Shown here: in pieces, positions 1 through 8,797 of the stretch
Position numbering within the stretch: the stretch's first letter is position 1
Layout: the number at the start of each line of letters is the position of its first letter
From: Pseudomonas asturiensis
GTDB taxonomy: Bacteria; Pseudomonadota; Gammaproteobacteria; Pseudomonadales; Pseudomonadaceae
Direction of reading: 5' to 3'
DNA length: 39,191 nt
Assembly (NCBI RefSeq): GCF_900143095.1
Contig: NZ_FRDA01000029.1
Coordinates: 1 to 39,191 of the forward strand
Notes under the pieces: generated by a model
Seen by the model: only the letters and a program-made list of their open reading frames with translations
Told to the model about the DNA's origin: nothing
The model's database searches: none
Translations under genes and position numbers: made by a program

Positions 1-365
1 TTCCAGGCTCAATAAACGCAGCGTGCTCTACAAGGCCAAGCGCAAGATCGAGTACTGCAAAGCTCAAACACGGGCCAAGGTCGAGCATCCGTTTCGCGTA
101 ATCAAGCGTCAGTTTGGCTACGTGAAAGTGCGCTTTCGTGGGCTGATGAAAAACACAGCTCAGCTGACCACGCTGTTCGCCCTGTCGAATCTGTGGATGG
201 CTCGAAAACAGCTGATGGGTATGGGTGAGTTGCGCGTTTAACAAGGAAAACAGGGCGAAAATGCCCTCAACGCAGGCTGCACCAGGCCATTTTCAGCGAA
301 TAGCGCTGTTTGCCGAGTGCATTTTCGACTTGCCGCTGACGCGCGGCAAGTTGATCGGAGCATGC
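1..365 (+). mobile_element. IS5-family insertion sequence, 3' part (left copy)
   Basis: This is the 3' end of an IS5-family element that runs off the window start. It holds the transposase C-terminus and about 120 bases of 3' non-coding DNA. The inner end is placed at 365 because both copies in the window share the sequence CAAGTTGATCGGAGCAT there and then diverge. The next four bases here are CTAG, which fits the YTAR target preference of IS5-type elements. An inverted copy closes the window at 38845-39191. The exact terminal repeat cannot be fixed because the other IS end lies outside. Confidence 0.8.
2..241 (+). CDS. IS5-family transposase, C-terminal fragment
   Basis: The reading frame is open from the window edge and ends at 241, giving about 79 residues. 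The segment AKVEHPFRVIKRQFGYVKVR, followed by a KNTAQLTTLFALSNLWMARK-like tail, is the characteristic C-terminal end of IS5-type DDE transposases. The Glu of EHPFRVIK would be the last acidic residue of the DDE triad. The remainder of the protein lies outside the window. The nucleotide sequence from about 18 to 244 is identical to the inverted copy at the right end. Confidence 0.9.
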   Translation, partial: SRLNKRSVLYKAKRKIEYCKAQTRAKVEHPFRVIKRQFGYVKVRFRGLMKNTAQLTTLFALSNLWMARKQLMGMGELRV

Positions 366-777
366 CTAGGCTCACTTGTCCGCCTTCAACAACCTCAGCG
401 TGGAATATTTAATCGCCGCAACACTGAATATGCTACCAACTCAAATAGCTAGCTTAATTTTTTGACCTTGAATTTTAATCCATGGTGAGGCGCACGCCTC
501 TAAGCTCACCACTCACGTTTATAAGCACGCCCGTATGAATTTCGCTACAGCCACGCTTTTCCCGCTTGCGCCCTCATAAAATAAAGAAATCTAACGAGGC
601 TAATACCGCGGAGCTTGAGCGCAATCAAACTCCTTAATTATAAACTCACACCCCATCTAAATTAATCGAACAACTAGCATTTCCATGCATTAGTTTTACA
701 ATTAATGGCAATTTGACACCCATACTCAAATACACATAATCTATGAAACGTTCAACAGCCACCACAAAGGATATACA
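366..777. other. AT-rich intergenic stretch upstream of the SIR2 gene
   Basis: I see no convincing gene here. A small hairpin (GAGGC / GCCTC, 487-500, nested within GGTGAG / CTCACC) could be a leftover terminator. The base composition is visibly lower in GC than the core genes further right and matches the SIR2 gene, which suggests both came in together. The promoter of the SIR2 gene sits at its right end. Confidence 0.5.
713..740 (+). promoter_or_regulatory. Probable sigma-70 promoter of the SIR2 gene
   Basis: A perfect -35 box TTGACA (713-718) is followed after 16 bases by CATAAT (735-740), five of six matches to TATAAT. Transcription would begin near 747, about 30 bases before the start codon, and an AAAGG ribosome site lies at 766-770. 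Confidence 0.6.
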
Positions 778-3700
778 ATGAGCTCAGACGAAATTGACAT
801 CATTCAAAAAGCAATGGGATTGCCCGATTACGCGTTAATAAAAAAGCTTGCAGCCGCTTTATGGCAACAAAATCCTTCGAATCATGGCGCTGCAATAATG
901 ATAGGTGCAGGATTTACTCGATGTGCCGCGGAGAGTGGCGACACGTCGAAATCCCCCCCTCTTTGGTTAGATCTTTCGCGTAAACTGGCACAGGAACTTG
1001 ATCCCTCCAACCCAGATCTGCCCTACTCAGATCCTCTCCGCCTAGCTGAAGAATATCGTGCTCATTTTGGGCAACAAACGATGATCGATCTGTTAAGAAG
1101 CAGCATCAATGACTCCGCCTGGCGTCCTGGAAAATTTTACAACACACTGCTAGATTTTCCATGGACGGAAATCCTTACTACCAATTGGGACACACTATTA
1201 GAACGTGCCGCCGTAAACGTTCACCATCGGGTGTATAATACTGTAACTAAACAAGCTGATCTCTCGTACGTCCGCCCCCCAAGGATCGTTAAGTTACATG
1301 GAACAATCGATATAACTGAAGAGCTAATTTTCACTCAAGAAGATTATAGAAAATACCCACAAACACATGCAGCCTACGTAAATTTCGCAAGACAAATATT
1401 TATTGAAAATGAACTATGCCTAATAGGATTTTCAGGCGACGACCCAAATTTTCTACAATGGGCTGGCTGGGTTAGAGACAATCTTACTGCTCACGCCCGA
1501 AAAATTTATTTAATCGGTGCGCTTCGCTTAACGCCTGGAAAACGTAAATACTTAGAATCTTTGAATGTAGCCCCTATCGATTTGGAAAGCCTTGTTGACG
1601 GCTATGACGACCCAAATTTAAAGCATATAAAGGCCACTGATATCTTCTTCAAAATACTAAATCTGCTCAAGCCGGATGAGCCCTCCGATTGGAGTCCAAA
1701 ACGAATAGAAAGCTCAACACCCATTGAACAATATATCTCAACACTTGAATCAGATAGAAATTCATATCCAGGATGGCTGGTATGCCCTCCTTCGCTGCGC
1801 TGGGAACTACAAACACAAATAAGCATATCTACTTTCAATCCAAATTCACTAACTCTAATTTCAGCCAGTAATCGTGCGAAGCTGCTATATGAAAAAGCAT
1901 GGCGCCACAGCTTAACTTATGAAATAGTCCCCCAATGGCTAGCCAATGAATTACTAAAAATCTGCAACCTTGAAACATCAGACACTCTAAATAAGAAGCA
2001 GCAATTAGAAATAGCTTTACTACTACTTCAAAATACACGCTGGCATGAATACGACACCGTAAATAGCCTTTCGGTATCAGACATAACAACCCTTATACTA
2101 GAAGAAAACTCAAAGCACTGGCCTGATGTTATTAATGAGATCGCATACCATAAGGCCTTAATCGCCAGAGACAACCTTAACTATATTGAACTTGAGCTTT
2201 TTACGAGAAAAATCTCAGAACAGGAGTCCATTTGGAAAATAAGGAAAGCCTCTCTTTTATCGGAGTTAGGGCTATCCGATGAGGGTGAAACCCTAGTTTC
2301 GATGGCGTACAATGAACTTCGTAATCAATATCGCAAAGACAGCACTTCCTTATACATATTGTCCCGCTTGTCGTGGGCTCACTTTGTAATGCACGGAATA
2401 AATCTTGGGAATTTTGGCAAGCCTATTGACCCGCTCCCATCCAACTATAAGAAATGGAAATGCGATCCACGCGATCATATTGAACATATCGAAAGACGAG
2501 TACATAAGGAGCTAGAAAGCCATTACAAGCAACAAATAGAACCCTTATTCACCCCTGGACACTACAGAGAAAAGTCAGACTCAATCAACTTAAGCAATGA
2601 ACTTCATATCCTTCTTTTAGTCGATGGCACGTCTCGAAACGCAGGACTGCCAATAACATGGAAGGACGTCAACTTCATAAAGTCCATCATCGAAAACATT
2701 ACGACACTTAATATTTTAGCAAATAGAGAGCGATTCAGCCTAACTCTTCGCATATCTAGTTACGAGAAATCCAAAGCCATTACAAATGCCTTTTCGAGAA
2801 TGAAGCTCGCATGCGCAAAGCAGGAAGATATAGACAACGCAATAAACTACTGCACCAACGCTGTAGCCTATTGGCAAAATAAACTTGCAACCGCAACATT
2901 AGAAAATAAAGTTCAGCACATACAACGCCTTAGAGTATTCATTGAAGTACTTGGTAGACTTTTGATTCGAGCGACACCTGAAATCTCAAAAAAAGCTTTT
3001 CAACTAGCAATATCCATGGGACATGAAAAATATGCCAGTGCTATATGGCTACACAGCCCTATAAGCAACTTATTGAACAACGCACTCGCCAGCATTCCTG
3101 AGAGCCAGCATCACGAACTTCTACTAGACGCCTTGAATTTCCCTCTCCCACATACTAAGGGTAATCCAGAGTGGCCTAACCCAGTCATATACAAGCCTGG
3201 AGTTAGAAGCCACAACCACAGCTTAAATCATAGAATTTCTGAAATTATCCGAACAATTTCTACTGACTCTCTAGCGCCTCGCCAAGGCATAACAAACCCT
3301 TTGCCTGATATTCCTTCAGAAATCATAAGCGGTATAAATAACATCATTAAGCTACCATCGATCTCCACTCCATCCCTTAGCCGACTATTACCATTGCTCA
3401 TCAATAATTTCACGTCTGACTCAGAGAACGATGAACTTTCCATTGCTATATTTGGGAAAGACTTTAATTATTCAGCCCTACCAAATTCCGACTTTTTCCC
3501 GCATGTATTTAAATATTTCCCCACAAGCGATACAACAAGGCTTAATCTACTAATTTCGAATACTTTATTTGCAAAGCCCTGTAACACAAACCCTACGCAT
3601 TTGAGTGCCATTATTGCTGCTTCGACCGATACTTCCGCACAGATTCTTCCAACTCATCAGCAGGCCATTGATTACTTCGATGTAATGACTCTTTGGCGCC

Positions 3701-4389
3701 TTCCAACGGATGCGAACAGCCCGCTAAATATATTCGAATCTAAAAGCGCAGACATTGCAGACTTGATCGGTCAAGCTCTCGCGTACTCTATCGTCCCATC
3801 CTTACTGCCTCAAGATTTGACCCTAGAACGTTTTGAGACGCTCAAAGAATATTTTAGCCATACTTTGGCATCTTCTCTCGCTCTAGCCTTAGTCCATTTT
3901 CACGGAGTAAGTGAAGAAATTGATGTCGAAATTCACAGAGTAATTCGCCGATCCCTACAAGAAAAGCAACCAAACAAGGTTAGATTCGCGGCATTAGCCG
4001 CACTCAAACTCAGGGAATTAACAGACTCTGATAACGCAAAAAACCTGATTTCAAGAGTCGTATATCTAGTTGAATCAGGACGTAAAACTAGTCTTGCGCA
4101 TCTCCTATGGGTTATCAGAGAGTCTTACAGAAAAAACCTATTAGACAACGACGAGCTAGGTACGATCCGAGATAGTCTTCCCATTATCTTTGAAGAGTCT
4201 AATTACCATACAATTGACCATGACAGCAGGGATGCGGTAGACGCCTCACTTATACGTGCAGAGTGTGTGAAGCTAGCTCACATCATCCTAGAGTCTTCTA
4301 ATAATACTTACAGCGACCTAAAAACCATGATAGAGGCTGCAACAACTGACCCCCTACCCGAAGTACGGTTTGCGACTTTTTCGATGTAA
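778..4389 (+). CDS. Large SIR2-domain protein, probable anti-phage defence NADase (DSR-like)
   Basis: A 1203-residue protein with an N-terminal SIR2-like domain (about 35-300). Visible motifs are GAGF (43-46), TNWD with Asn136 and Asp138, LHG with His174, and the GFSGDDPNF loop (217-225). In defence-associated sirtuins such as DSR2 the catalytic residues are an Asn and a His spaced 38 apart, as here (136 and 174). The rest is helical and repeat-like; segments near 1060-1130 and the extreme C-terminus (PEVRFA) resemble HEAT repeats. Proteins of this design hydrolyse NAD+ on sensing phage components and abort infection. The gene stands alone with its own promoter, is AT-rich, and lies next to an IS, all consistent with horizontal acquisition. 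The last residues end in mid-repeat, so a C-terminal truncation is possible. The domain call is firm; the defence role is inferred. Confidence 0.85.
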   Translation: MSSDEIDIIQKAMGLPDYALIKKLAAALWQQNPSNHGAAIMIGAGFTRCAAESGDTSKSPPLWLDLSRKLAQELDPSNPDLPYSDPLRLAEEYRAHFGQQTMIDLLRSSINDSAWRPGKFYNTLLDFPWTEILTTNWDTLLERAAVNVHHRVYNTVTKQADLSYVRPPRIVKLHGTIDITEELIFTQEDYRKYPQTHAAYVNFARQIFIENELCLIGFSGDDPNFLQWAGWVRDNLTAHARKIYLIGALRLTPGKRKYLESLNVAPIDLESLVDGYDDPNLKHIKATDIFFKILNLLKPDEPSDWSPKRIESSTPIEQYISTLESDRNSYPGWLVCPPSLRWELQTQISISTFNPNSLTLISASNRAKLLYEKAWRHSLTYEIVPQWLANELLKICNLETSDTLNKKQQLEIALLLLQNTRWHEYDTVNSLSVSDITTLILEENSKHWPDVINEIAYHKALIARDNLNYIELELFTRKISEQESIWKIRKASLLSELGLSDEGETLVSMAYNELRNQYRKDSTSLYILSRLSWAHFVMHGINLGNFGKPIDPLPSNYKKWKCDPRDHIEHIERRVHKELESHYKQQIEPLFTPGHYREKSDSINLSNELHILLLVDGTSRNAGLPITWKDVNFIKSIIENITTLNILANRERFSLTLRISSYEKSKAITNAFSRMKLACAKQEDIDNAINYCTNAVAYWQNKLATATLENKVQHIQRLRVFIEVLGRLLIRATPEISKKAFQLAISMGHEKYASAIWLHSPISNLLNNALASIPESQHHELLLDALNFPLPHTKGNPEWPNPVIYKPGVRSHNHSLNHRISEIIRTISTDSLAPRQGITNPLPDIPSEIISGINNIIKLPSISTPSLSRLLPLLINNFTSDSENDELSIAIFGKDFNYSALPNSDFFPHVFKYFPTSDTTRLNLLISNTLFAKPCNTNPTHLSAIIAASTDTSAQILPTHQQAIDYFDVMTLWRLPTDANSPLNIFESKSADIADLIGQALAYSIVPSLLPQDLTLERFETLKEYFSHTLASSLALALVHFHGVSEEIDVEIHRVIRRSLQEKQPNKVRFAALAALKLRELTDSDNAKNLISRVVYLVESGRKTSLAHLLWVIRESYRKNLLDNDELGTIRDSLPIIFEESNYHTIDHDSRDAVDASLIRAECVKLAHIILESSNNTYSDLKTMIEAATTDPLPEVRFATFSM

Positions 4390-4407
4390 ATCGAAAACAC
4401 CTAAAGC

Positions 4408-4428
4408 GCGCGGCGTAAGGAGCCGCGC
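4408..4428 (+). terminator. Hairpin after the SIR2 gene, possible terminator
   Basis: GCGCGGC (4408-4414) pairs with GCCGCGC (4422-4428) around a seven-base loop, 18 bases after the SIR2 stop codon. The following run is only CTTCT, so termination strength is uncertain. Confidence 0.45.
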
Positions 4429-4628
4429 CTTCTACTAGGCGATCATCAACCAAATGCTATGCCTCCGCTACTTCCCTGCACGACGTACACAAATCAAATA
4501 AACTCTACATCTCAGCAGAACCCTAAACAAAAACGAATTAAATCCCAGCTATGGGCAGTTCATTGCCAATCATGGTTACGAGGCGTGCTGGTCAGATCAA
4601 ATACAAACGGATGGTCAAATGGAGCACA

Positions 4629-4652
4629 GTATTCCAACTGGTATTCCAACTA
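4629..4652. repeat. Two tandem copies of a 12-bp unit
   Basis: GTATTCCAACTG (4629-4640) is followed directly by GTATTCCAACTA (4641-4652), differing only in the last base. It lies in AT-rich DNA at the right side of the SIR2 segment and has no evident function. Confidence 0.6.
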
Positions 4653-4728
4653 AAAATTCAAATAGTTATTAATTTTATAAATCAATAATTTACAGGACCG
4701 ATTCAACTTACCCCGGCCCACCACATTG

Positions 4729-4756
4729 AAAAAGACGTCCTCGGACGTCTTTTTTT
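4729..4756 (+). terminator. Rho-independent terminator, able to act in both directions
   Basis: GACGTC stems enclose a CTCG loop (4734-4749), preceded by five A and followed by eight T. This is a textbook intrinsic terminator for the plus strand, and the A run makes it usable on the minus strand. No intact gene ends just before it, so its original gene may have been lost when the SIR2 segment arrived. Confidence 0.85.
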
Positions 4757-5458
4757 GTGGGTGGGATTTGGTGAAATCCAAAACCTCAGCGACACTTGGC
4801 ACCTAGCGGGCCTGAACCGTAACGTGAACACAGAAGCGCAACGAGCCCATCATGGTTTTGCACTGCAATCCCGACGTCAGGCCAGCCACTTTAAGCCTGG
4901 CGTTAGCCAACATTGCTGGAGCACCAGCATCCGAATGTCTGATGCCAAAAAACCTCAAAAAATCCAACCAGACGTAGATACTTGGTCACAGCAACAGATA
5001 ACTGCCAGTACCCTAATAGCTTAAGAACCGCTTTGAGGTCTGACGAGACTATCTGCACTGCAGCTGAGGCTTGCATACTGGCCAAGCAGAATCAGAACTC
5101 AAGCAAACCTGTCATTTGATCGGGCTCAACACCATGAGTATTTCTGTGCCAATCAAAATACTTAATCGTCTTATTATTCCAAGTAGACACAATATTACCT
5201 GATACTCCATCCATGAAAGCCGACCCGCCCCGTTTATCGAACTAGACGTGGGCGGGCCGCACAGAATCGATGGTTCAAATGCTTGCGGAGAGCCTTGAAC
5301 AACAAGCCCCCACAACCGCCTCAGCAAATGCCAAAATAACGGAGCCAGCGATACACGCCAGAAGCCTGCTGCCTCGGTCGAGAAGAAGCCTGCTGCCTCG
5401 GTCGAGAAATTGAAGGTCGATATCGCTTACGCATTTCCCACTCGCCAACGGATACGTC
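4757..5458. other. 700-base stretch with no supported gene
   Basis: Open frames here are short, lack ribosome sites and resemble nothing I know. The stretch holds a seven-base-pair inverted repeat (CCCGCCC 5224-5230 with GGGCGGG 5250-5256) and the 24-bp tandem duplication listed separately. It may be degraded sequence at the border between the acquired SIR2 segment and older chromosome. Confidence 0.4.
5361..5408. repeat. Perfect tandem duplication of a 24-bp unit
   Basis: Two identical 24-bp copies (5361-5384 and 5385-5408), containing CCTGCTGCCTCGGTCGAG, lie about 50 bases before the start codon of the secreted protein gene. They probably arose by slippage; two copies without spacers are not a CRISPR. 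Confidence 0.8.
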
Positions 5459-6025
5459 ATGCACTCAAGAGCCCTCACCCTCGTCCTGCTCATCACCCTC
5501 CTCGTCACATTCCAAGCCAACGCCGCCGACAAATCCTGCGCCGAGGCCATCGGTCAAAAACGCGCCGAATCTCTGGTCAAACAATGCATCAACGTATCTC
5601 CCGCAACCCACCCGCCGTGCAACGTGGCCAACAGCTGCGGGATGATCAACAGTGAGATCGAGCGTGGTTGTGGTTTGTTGGGCGATGATCCGAACGCGCC
5701 TGCCTATTGCCACTTCAACCTGACCAAACCGGAAACCTTGCAGGGCGCGTTGGTTACTGGCGGTGGCATTGATGACTACACCATCACGGTGATGGTCAAT
5801 GACGGCCGACGGTTCACGGCTTATTGCGATGGGCAATGTGGTGAATGGTTTGTGGCAGAAGATGAAAGCGAAGCGACCTTGTTGCCGAGCATGGTTGGCA
5901 AGACTGTGAAGGTCACTGTTGCCAGCGAGCGCAACAACGAACGCATCGCCGGGCCTGCTGCCGAGGACTCGTTGATCTTCGTGAAAAAGATTGAGCTTGT
6001 GAAGAAGATTGAGTTTGTGAAGTAG
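5459..6025 (+). CDS. Hypothetical secreted protein
   Basis: A 188-residue protein of unknown function. The N-terminus is a clear Sec signal peptide: an Arg near the start, a hydrophobic core at about 6-17, and a likely cut after QANA (about residue 22). The mature part has several cysteines (for example CGMINSEIERGC and CDGQC), suggesting disulphide bonds in the periplasm or outside the cell. It ends with a short duplication, VKKIELVKKIEFVK, encoded by an 18-bp tandem repeat (5981-6016). The start at 5459 is chosen because the signal peptide begins there. I do not recognise the family. Confidence 0.7.
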   Translation: MHSRALTLVLLITLLVTFQANAADKSCAEAIGQKRAESLVKQCINVSPATHPPCNVANSCGMINSEIERGCGLLGDDPNAPAYCHFNLTKPETLQGALVTGGGIDDYTITVMVNDGRRFTAYCDGQCGEWFVAEDESEATLLPSMVGKTVKVTVASERNNERIAGPAAEDSLIFVKKIELVKKIEFVK

Positions 6026-6114
6026 TCACCGGAGCGCGGCGGCAGCTGATATCTGTGATGGTCAGCAGAGGCCTGATCCGTTAGCGTTGGAAAAAATTAA
6101 AGCAGGACGCTAAC

Positions 6115-6449
6115 GTGAAAACCCTTTGCGCCATCATTTTTCTGCCGGCCTCGCGGGTTGCGGAACCATCAACACGACCTTCAGCAGTGACTCCGTGGCA
6201 GCCAATAAATTGGGCCGCTGGAAATCGAACTGCTCTTACATCCCGCGCGTTTACAGTGGCGTGTCGCTCGATTTCTGCGCGCTTAATGGAGAACCCAGAA
6301 CCTTTAGGGGTCAGGAGTTGAGACCCGGTGTTTCGGTGATACTTGCCGATATGGTGCTCTCGGGCGTGGCAGACACGCTAGTTCTGCCCTACACCATTTA
6401 CCTGCAATCGGAACGTGGGTCCGTCGTCGCCAGTCGGTTAAGTGACTGA
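6115..6449 (+). pseudogene. YceK/YidQ-type lipoprotein, disrupted by a one-base frameshift
   Basis: The start region (GTG at 6115, after a purine-rich AGCAGGAC) encodes MKTLCAIIFL. The continuation SAGLAGCGTINTTFSS, a lipobox with the lipidated Cys, is in another frame. That frame runs on to 6449 and includes VADTLVLPYTIYLQ, typical of the DUF1375 (YceK/YidQ) small outer-membrane lipoproteins. Joining the two needs one extra base in the T run at about 6137-6141. As it stands the product lacks a usable signal peptide plus lipobox. It could be a real inactivating deletion or a homopolymer sequencing error. The function of the family is poorly known; a cell-envelope role is assumed. Confidence 0.7.
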
Positions 6450-6862
6450 TCGAGCATCAGCCTGCTGACGTATGGAAACAGTACTCTCCTGGCTGCGGGG
6501 AGCGTGGTGAAAAGCAGACGCAATCGGTATTCCACAGAAAAACTTAAACCTACAAACCTGATTTAAATCAAACACTTATATCCAATATTAAAATCCCCTC
6601 GGCCCCAAAAAAGACATCCACGGGCATTGCCTCTCGAACCTCAATCCCAGTAGATATTTCTCAGCACCTATTAACCCGACTGACGAAATTGCCCCCCACG
6701 ACGCATCCCCCCACACCAACCAAACATCCCCCCCAAACCAGCCTCAAACAAAAAACCCCGCCCCACCCCATAAGAAAATTTGATCCCCCCCGCAACGAAC
6801 TCTGGAGTAACAATTGCAGCTCGACGTCTCTCAAGACAACCCCAAGAGCCAAGAGAACCAAG
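6450..6862. other. Intergenic region with a run of C-tracts (G-rich on the minus strand)
   Basis: No gene is supported. Between 6692 and 6791 there are seven runs of four or more C (6692-6697, 6707-6712, 6728-6734, 6756-6759, 6761-6764, 6766-6769, 6785-6791), with almost no G on the plus strand. The minus strand therefore has tight GGGG runs able to form a G-quadruplex just upstream of the LysR gene. The LysR promoter must lie here but I cannot place it. Confidence 0.55.
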
Positions 6863-7810
6863 ATGAACCTCAAATTCCTGGAGACCTTCGTCTGGGTCGC
6901 CCGCCTGCAAAGTTTCAGCCTGACCGCCGAGAAGATGTTCAGCACCCAGGCGGCGATTTCCAGCCGGATCGCTTCGCTGGAGGATGAGTTGGGGCTGCGG
7001 CTGTTCGTGCGGGACTCGCGTGGGGTGTCGTTGACGCCCGAGGGGCTCAAGGTGCTCGACTATGCCGAGCAGATGCTTGAGGTGCAGCGGGCGTTGAAGC
7101 AGTCGCTGGCTAACCCCAGTTCACAGCGGGGGTTGGTGCGTATCGGGGTGATGGATACGGTGATCCACACCTGGTTCAGCCCGTTGATATCGACCTTGAT
7201 GCAGACCTTTCCCGCCGTGGAAATCGAGATCACTGCCGATGCCGCACGCAACCTCTGCGAGCAGTTGCAAAAGGGTTATCTGGACATCGTTTTCCAGACG
7301 GACCTGATCCGCCACGACAGCGTGCGCAACCTTGAGCTGGGGCACTATCCCATGCACTGGATCGCCGCCAGCAACTCGATCTATGCCCGGCCTTATGCCT
7401 CGCTCGCTGAGATGGCCAGCGAGCGCATCATCACCTTCGTCAAACACTCACAACCGCATCAGGATGTGCGCAACCTGTTGCATGCCCACGGCATCGGCAC
7501 TCCGCGTGTGAGTTGCGTCAATTCGGTGTCGGCCATGACCCGGCTGATTCGTGACGGCTTCGGCATTGGTGCCTTACCGGCGGCACTGGTGGCCAACGCC
7601 CTGGCCAGCGGCGAACTGATTCAGCTGGAGCCTGGCACGCGCCTGCCACAACTGGACGTCGTGGCGTCCTGGCGCGCCGGGGTCGGGCTGGAGTTGATCG
7701 AGAGCATCGTTGGCATGAGCCGCCAGGTCGTCTGCCAATACGCCGCGGATGTCGGCCCGCAACGAATGGCCGCGGCACCGGGCCTGGACGGTCGACATCC
7801 CCTTGAATAA
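6863..7810 (+). CDS. LysR-family transcriptional regulator
   Basis: A 315-residue LysR regulator. The N-terminal winged helix-turn-helix is clear (MNLKFLETFVWVARLQSFSL, then AEKMFSTQAAISSRIASLE and FVRDSRGVSLTPEG). The effector-binding domain follows from about residue 90. I start it at 6863 because the family always begins a few residues before the first helix; the open frame upstream runs through C-rich non-coding DNA. The ribosome site (AAGAG) is weak. The DUF1445 gene follows on the same strand 90 bases later, so it may be a target, although LysR targets are often divergent. The ligand is unknown. Confidence 0.9.
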   Translation: MNLKFLETFVWVARLQSFSLTAEKMFSTQAAISSRIASLEDELGLRLFVRDSRGVSLTPEGLKVLDYAEQMLEVQRALKQSLANPSSQRGLVRIGVMDTVIHTWFSPLISTLMQTFPAVEIEITADAARNLCEQLQKGYLDIVFQTDLIRHDSVRNLELGHYPMHWIAASNSIYARPYASLAEMASERIITFVKHSQPHQDVRNLLHAHGIGTPRVSCVNSVSAMTRLIRDGFGIGALPAALVANALASGELIQLEPGTRLPQLDVVASWRAGVGLELIESIVGMSRQVVCQYAADVGPQRMAAAPGLDGRHPLE

Positions 7811-7900
7811 CGATTAGTTGTTCGGGGTACCAATATTCCTTGTTGGACGGCGCTCTTCCGGTTTTCTAAAAAGGGCTATCGAACCCAAGGAGATACCGTG

Positions 7901-8704
7901 ATGAGTCAACCCGCCCTGTCGTTAGAACACGCGCAGCAGAAAGATCCACTGGCCTTACGCCAGGCCATCGCCGCCGGGCATTATCAGGGCCACACCGCTG
8001 GCCTGGGCGAAGGCCGGGTACAAGCCAATATCGTGATGCTGCCCAGTGATTGGGCGAACGAGTTTCTGCGGTTTTGCACGCTTAATCGTCAGGCCTGCCC
8101 GGTGCTCGACTTGACGGAGCCCGGTGATCCGTACTTTCGCAATCTCGGGGTAGCCATTGATATCCGCCATGACGTGCCCCGCTACAGGGTCTATCGCCAT
8201 GGCGAACTGAGCGAAGAGCCGACGGATATCGAGCATTTGTGGCAGGACGACATGGTGGCTTTTGCCATTGGCTGCTCCTTCTCCTTTGAGCAACCGCTGC
8301 TGGACGCTGGCATTCCCCTGAGGCACATCGATCTGAAGCGCAATGTCGCTATGTACCAGACCAACATTGATACACGCCCTACTACCCGCCTGAACGGCAA
8401 ACTGGTGGTGAGCATGCGCCCGATGAAAGCCGCTCAAGCGATCAAGGCGATTCAGATCACTGCGCGTATGCCCAACGTCCACGGCGCCCCCGTGCACATC
8501 GGTGATCCCGCGCTGATCGGCATCCACTCGCTGGGCAGCCCGGACTATGGAGACGCCGTGCCGCTCGAAGCCGACGACATTCCGGTGTTCTGGGCTTGCG
8601 GTGTGACGCCGCAATCAGTGATGCAAGCCTCACGTCCGCCCCTGTGCATCACCCACGCCCCTGGTTGCATGCTGGTGACGGACCTGTGGAATAACGCCTT
8701 ATAA
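7901..8704 (+). CDS. Putative hydro-lyase, DUF1445 (D-glutamate cyclase-like) family
   Basis: A 267-residue protein matching the DUF1445 / putative hydro-lyase family throughout: LRQAIAAGHYQGHTAGL at the N-terminus, VMLPSDWANEFLRFCTLN, FAIGCSFSFEQPLLDAGIP, and CGVTPQSVMQASRPPLCITH near the end. The length is normal for the family. The mammalian relative acts on D-glutamate; bacterial members are mostly uncharacterised, so the substrate here is unknown. AAGGAG lies at 7887-7892; either GTG at 7898 or ATG at 7901 could be used, and ATG has the better spacing. The LysR gene just upstream is the likely regulator. Confidence 0.88.
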   Translation: MSQPALSLEHAQQKDPLALRQAIAAGHYQGHTAGLGEGRVQANIVMLPSDWANEFLRFCTLNRQACPVLDLTEPGDPYFRNLGVAIDIRHDVPRYRVYRHGELSEEPTDIEHLWQDDMVAFAIGCSFSFEQPLLDAGIPLRHIDLKRNVAMYQTNIDTRPTTRLNGKLVVSMRPMKAAQAIKAIQITARMPNVHGAPVHIGDPALIGIHSLGSPDYGDAVPLEADDIPVFWACGVTPQSVMQASRPPLCITHAPGCMLVTDLWNNAL

Positions 8705-8797
8705 CGACGTGCGACTCGCGTGCGGACTCACGTAAACAGGTCACGCGAGCCGCCCACCGGACAGTTCTCAACCTGATAGGGATGCGACGGACACACC

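Noticed and set aside
225..452. Short open frame across the IS end
   Set aside because: It spans the IS non-coding tail and the junction, has no ribosome site and no resemblance to known proteins.
4459..5024. Two short plus-strand frames (64 and 89 codons) after the SIR2 gene
   Set aside because: Lacking ribosome sites; one is built partly from a 12-bp repeat and the other starts inside the terminator T run.
5361..5408. 24-bp repeats as the start of a CRISPR array
   Set aside because: Only two copies, directly adjacent without a spacer, and no cas genes nearby.
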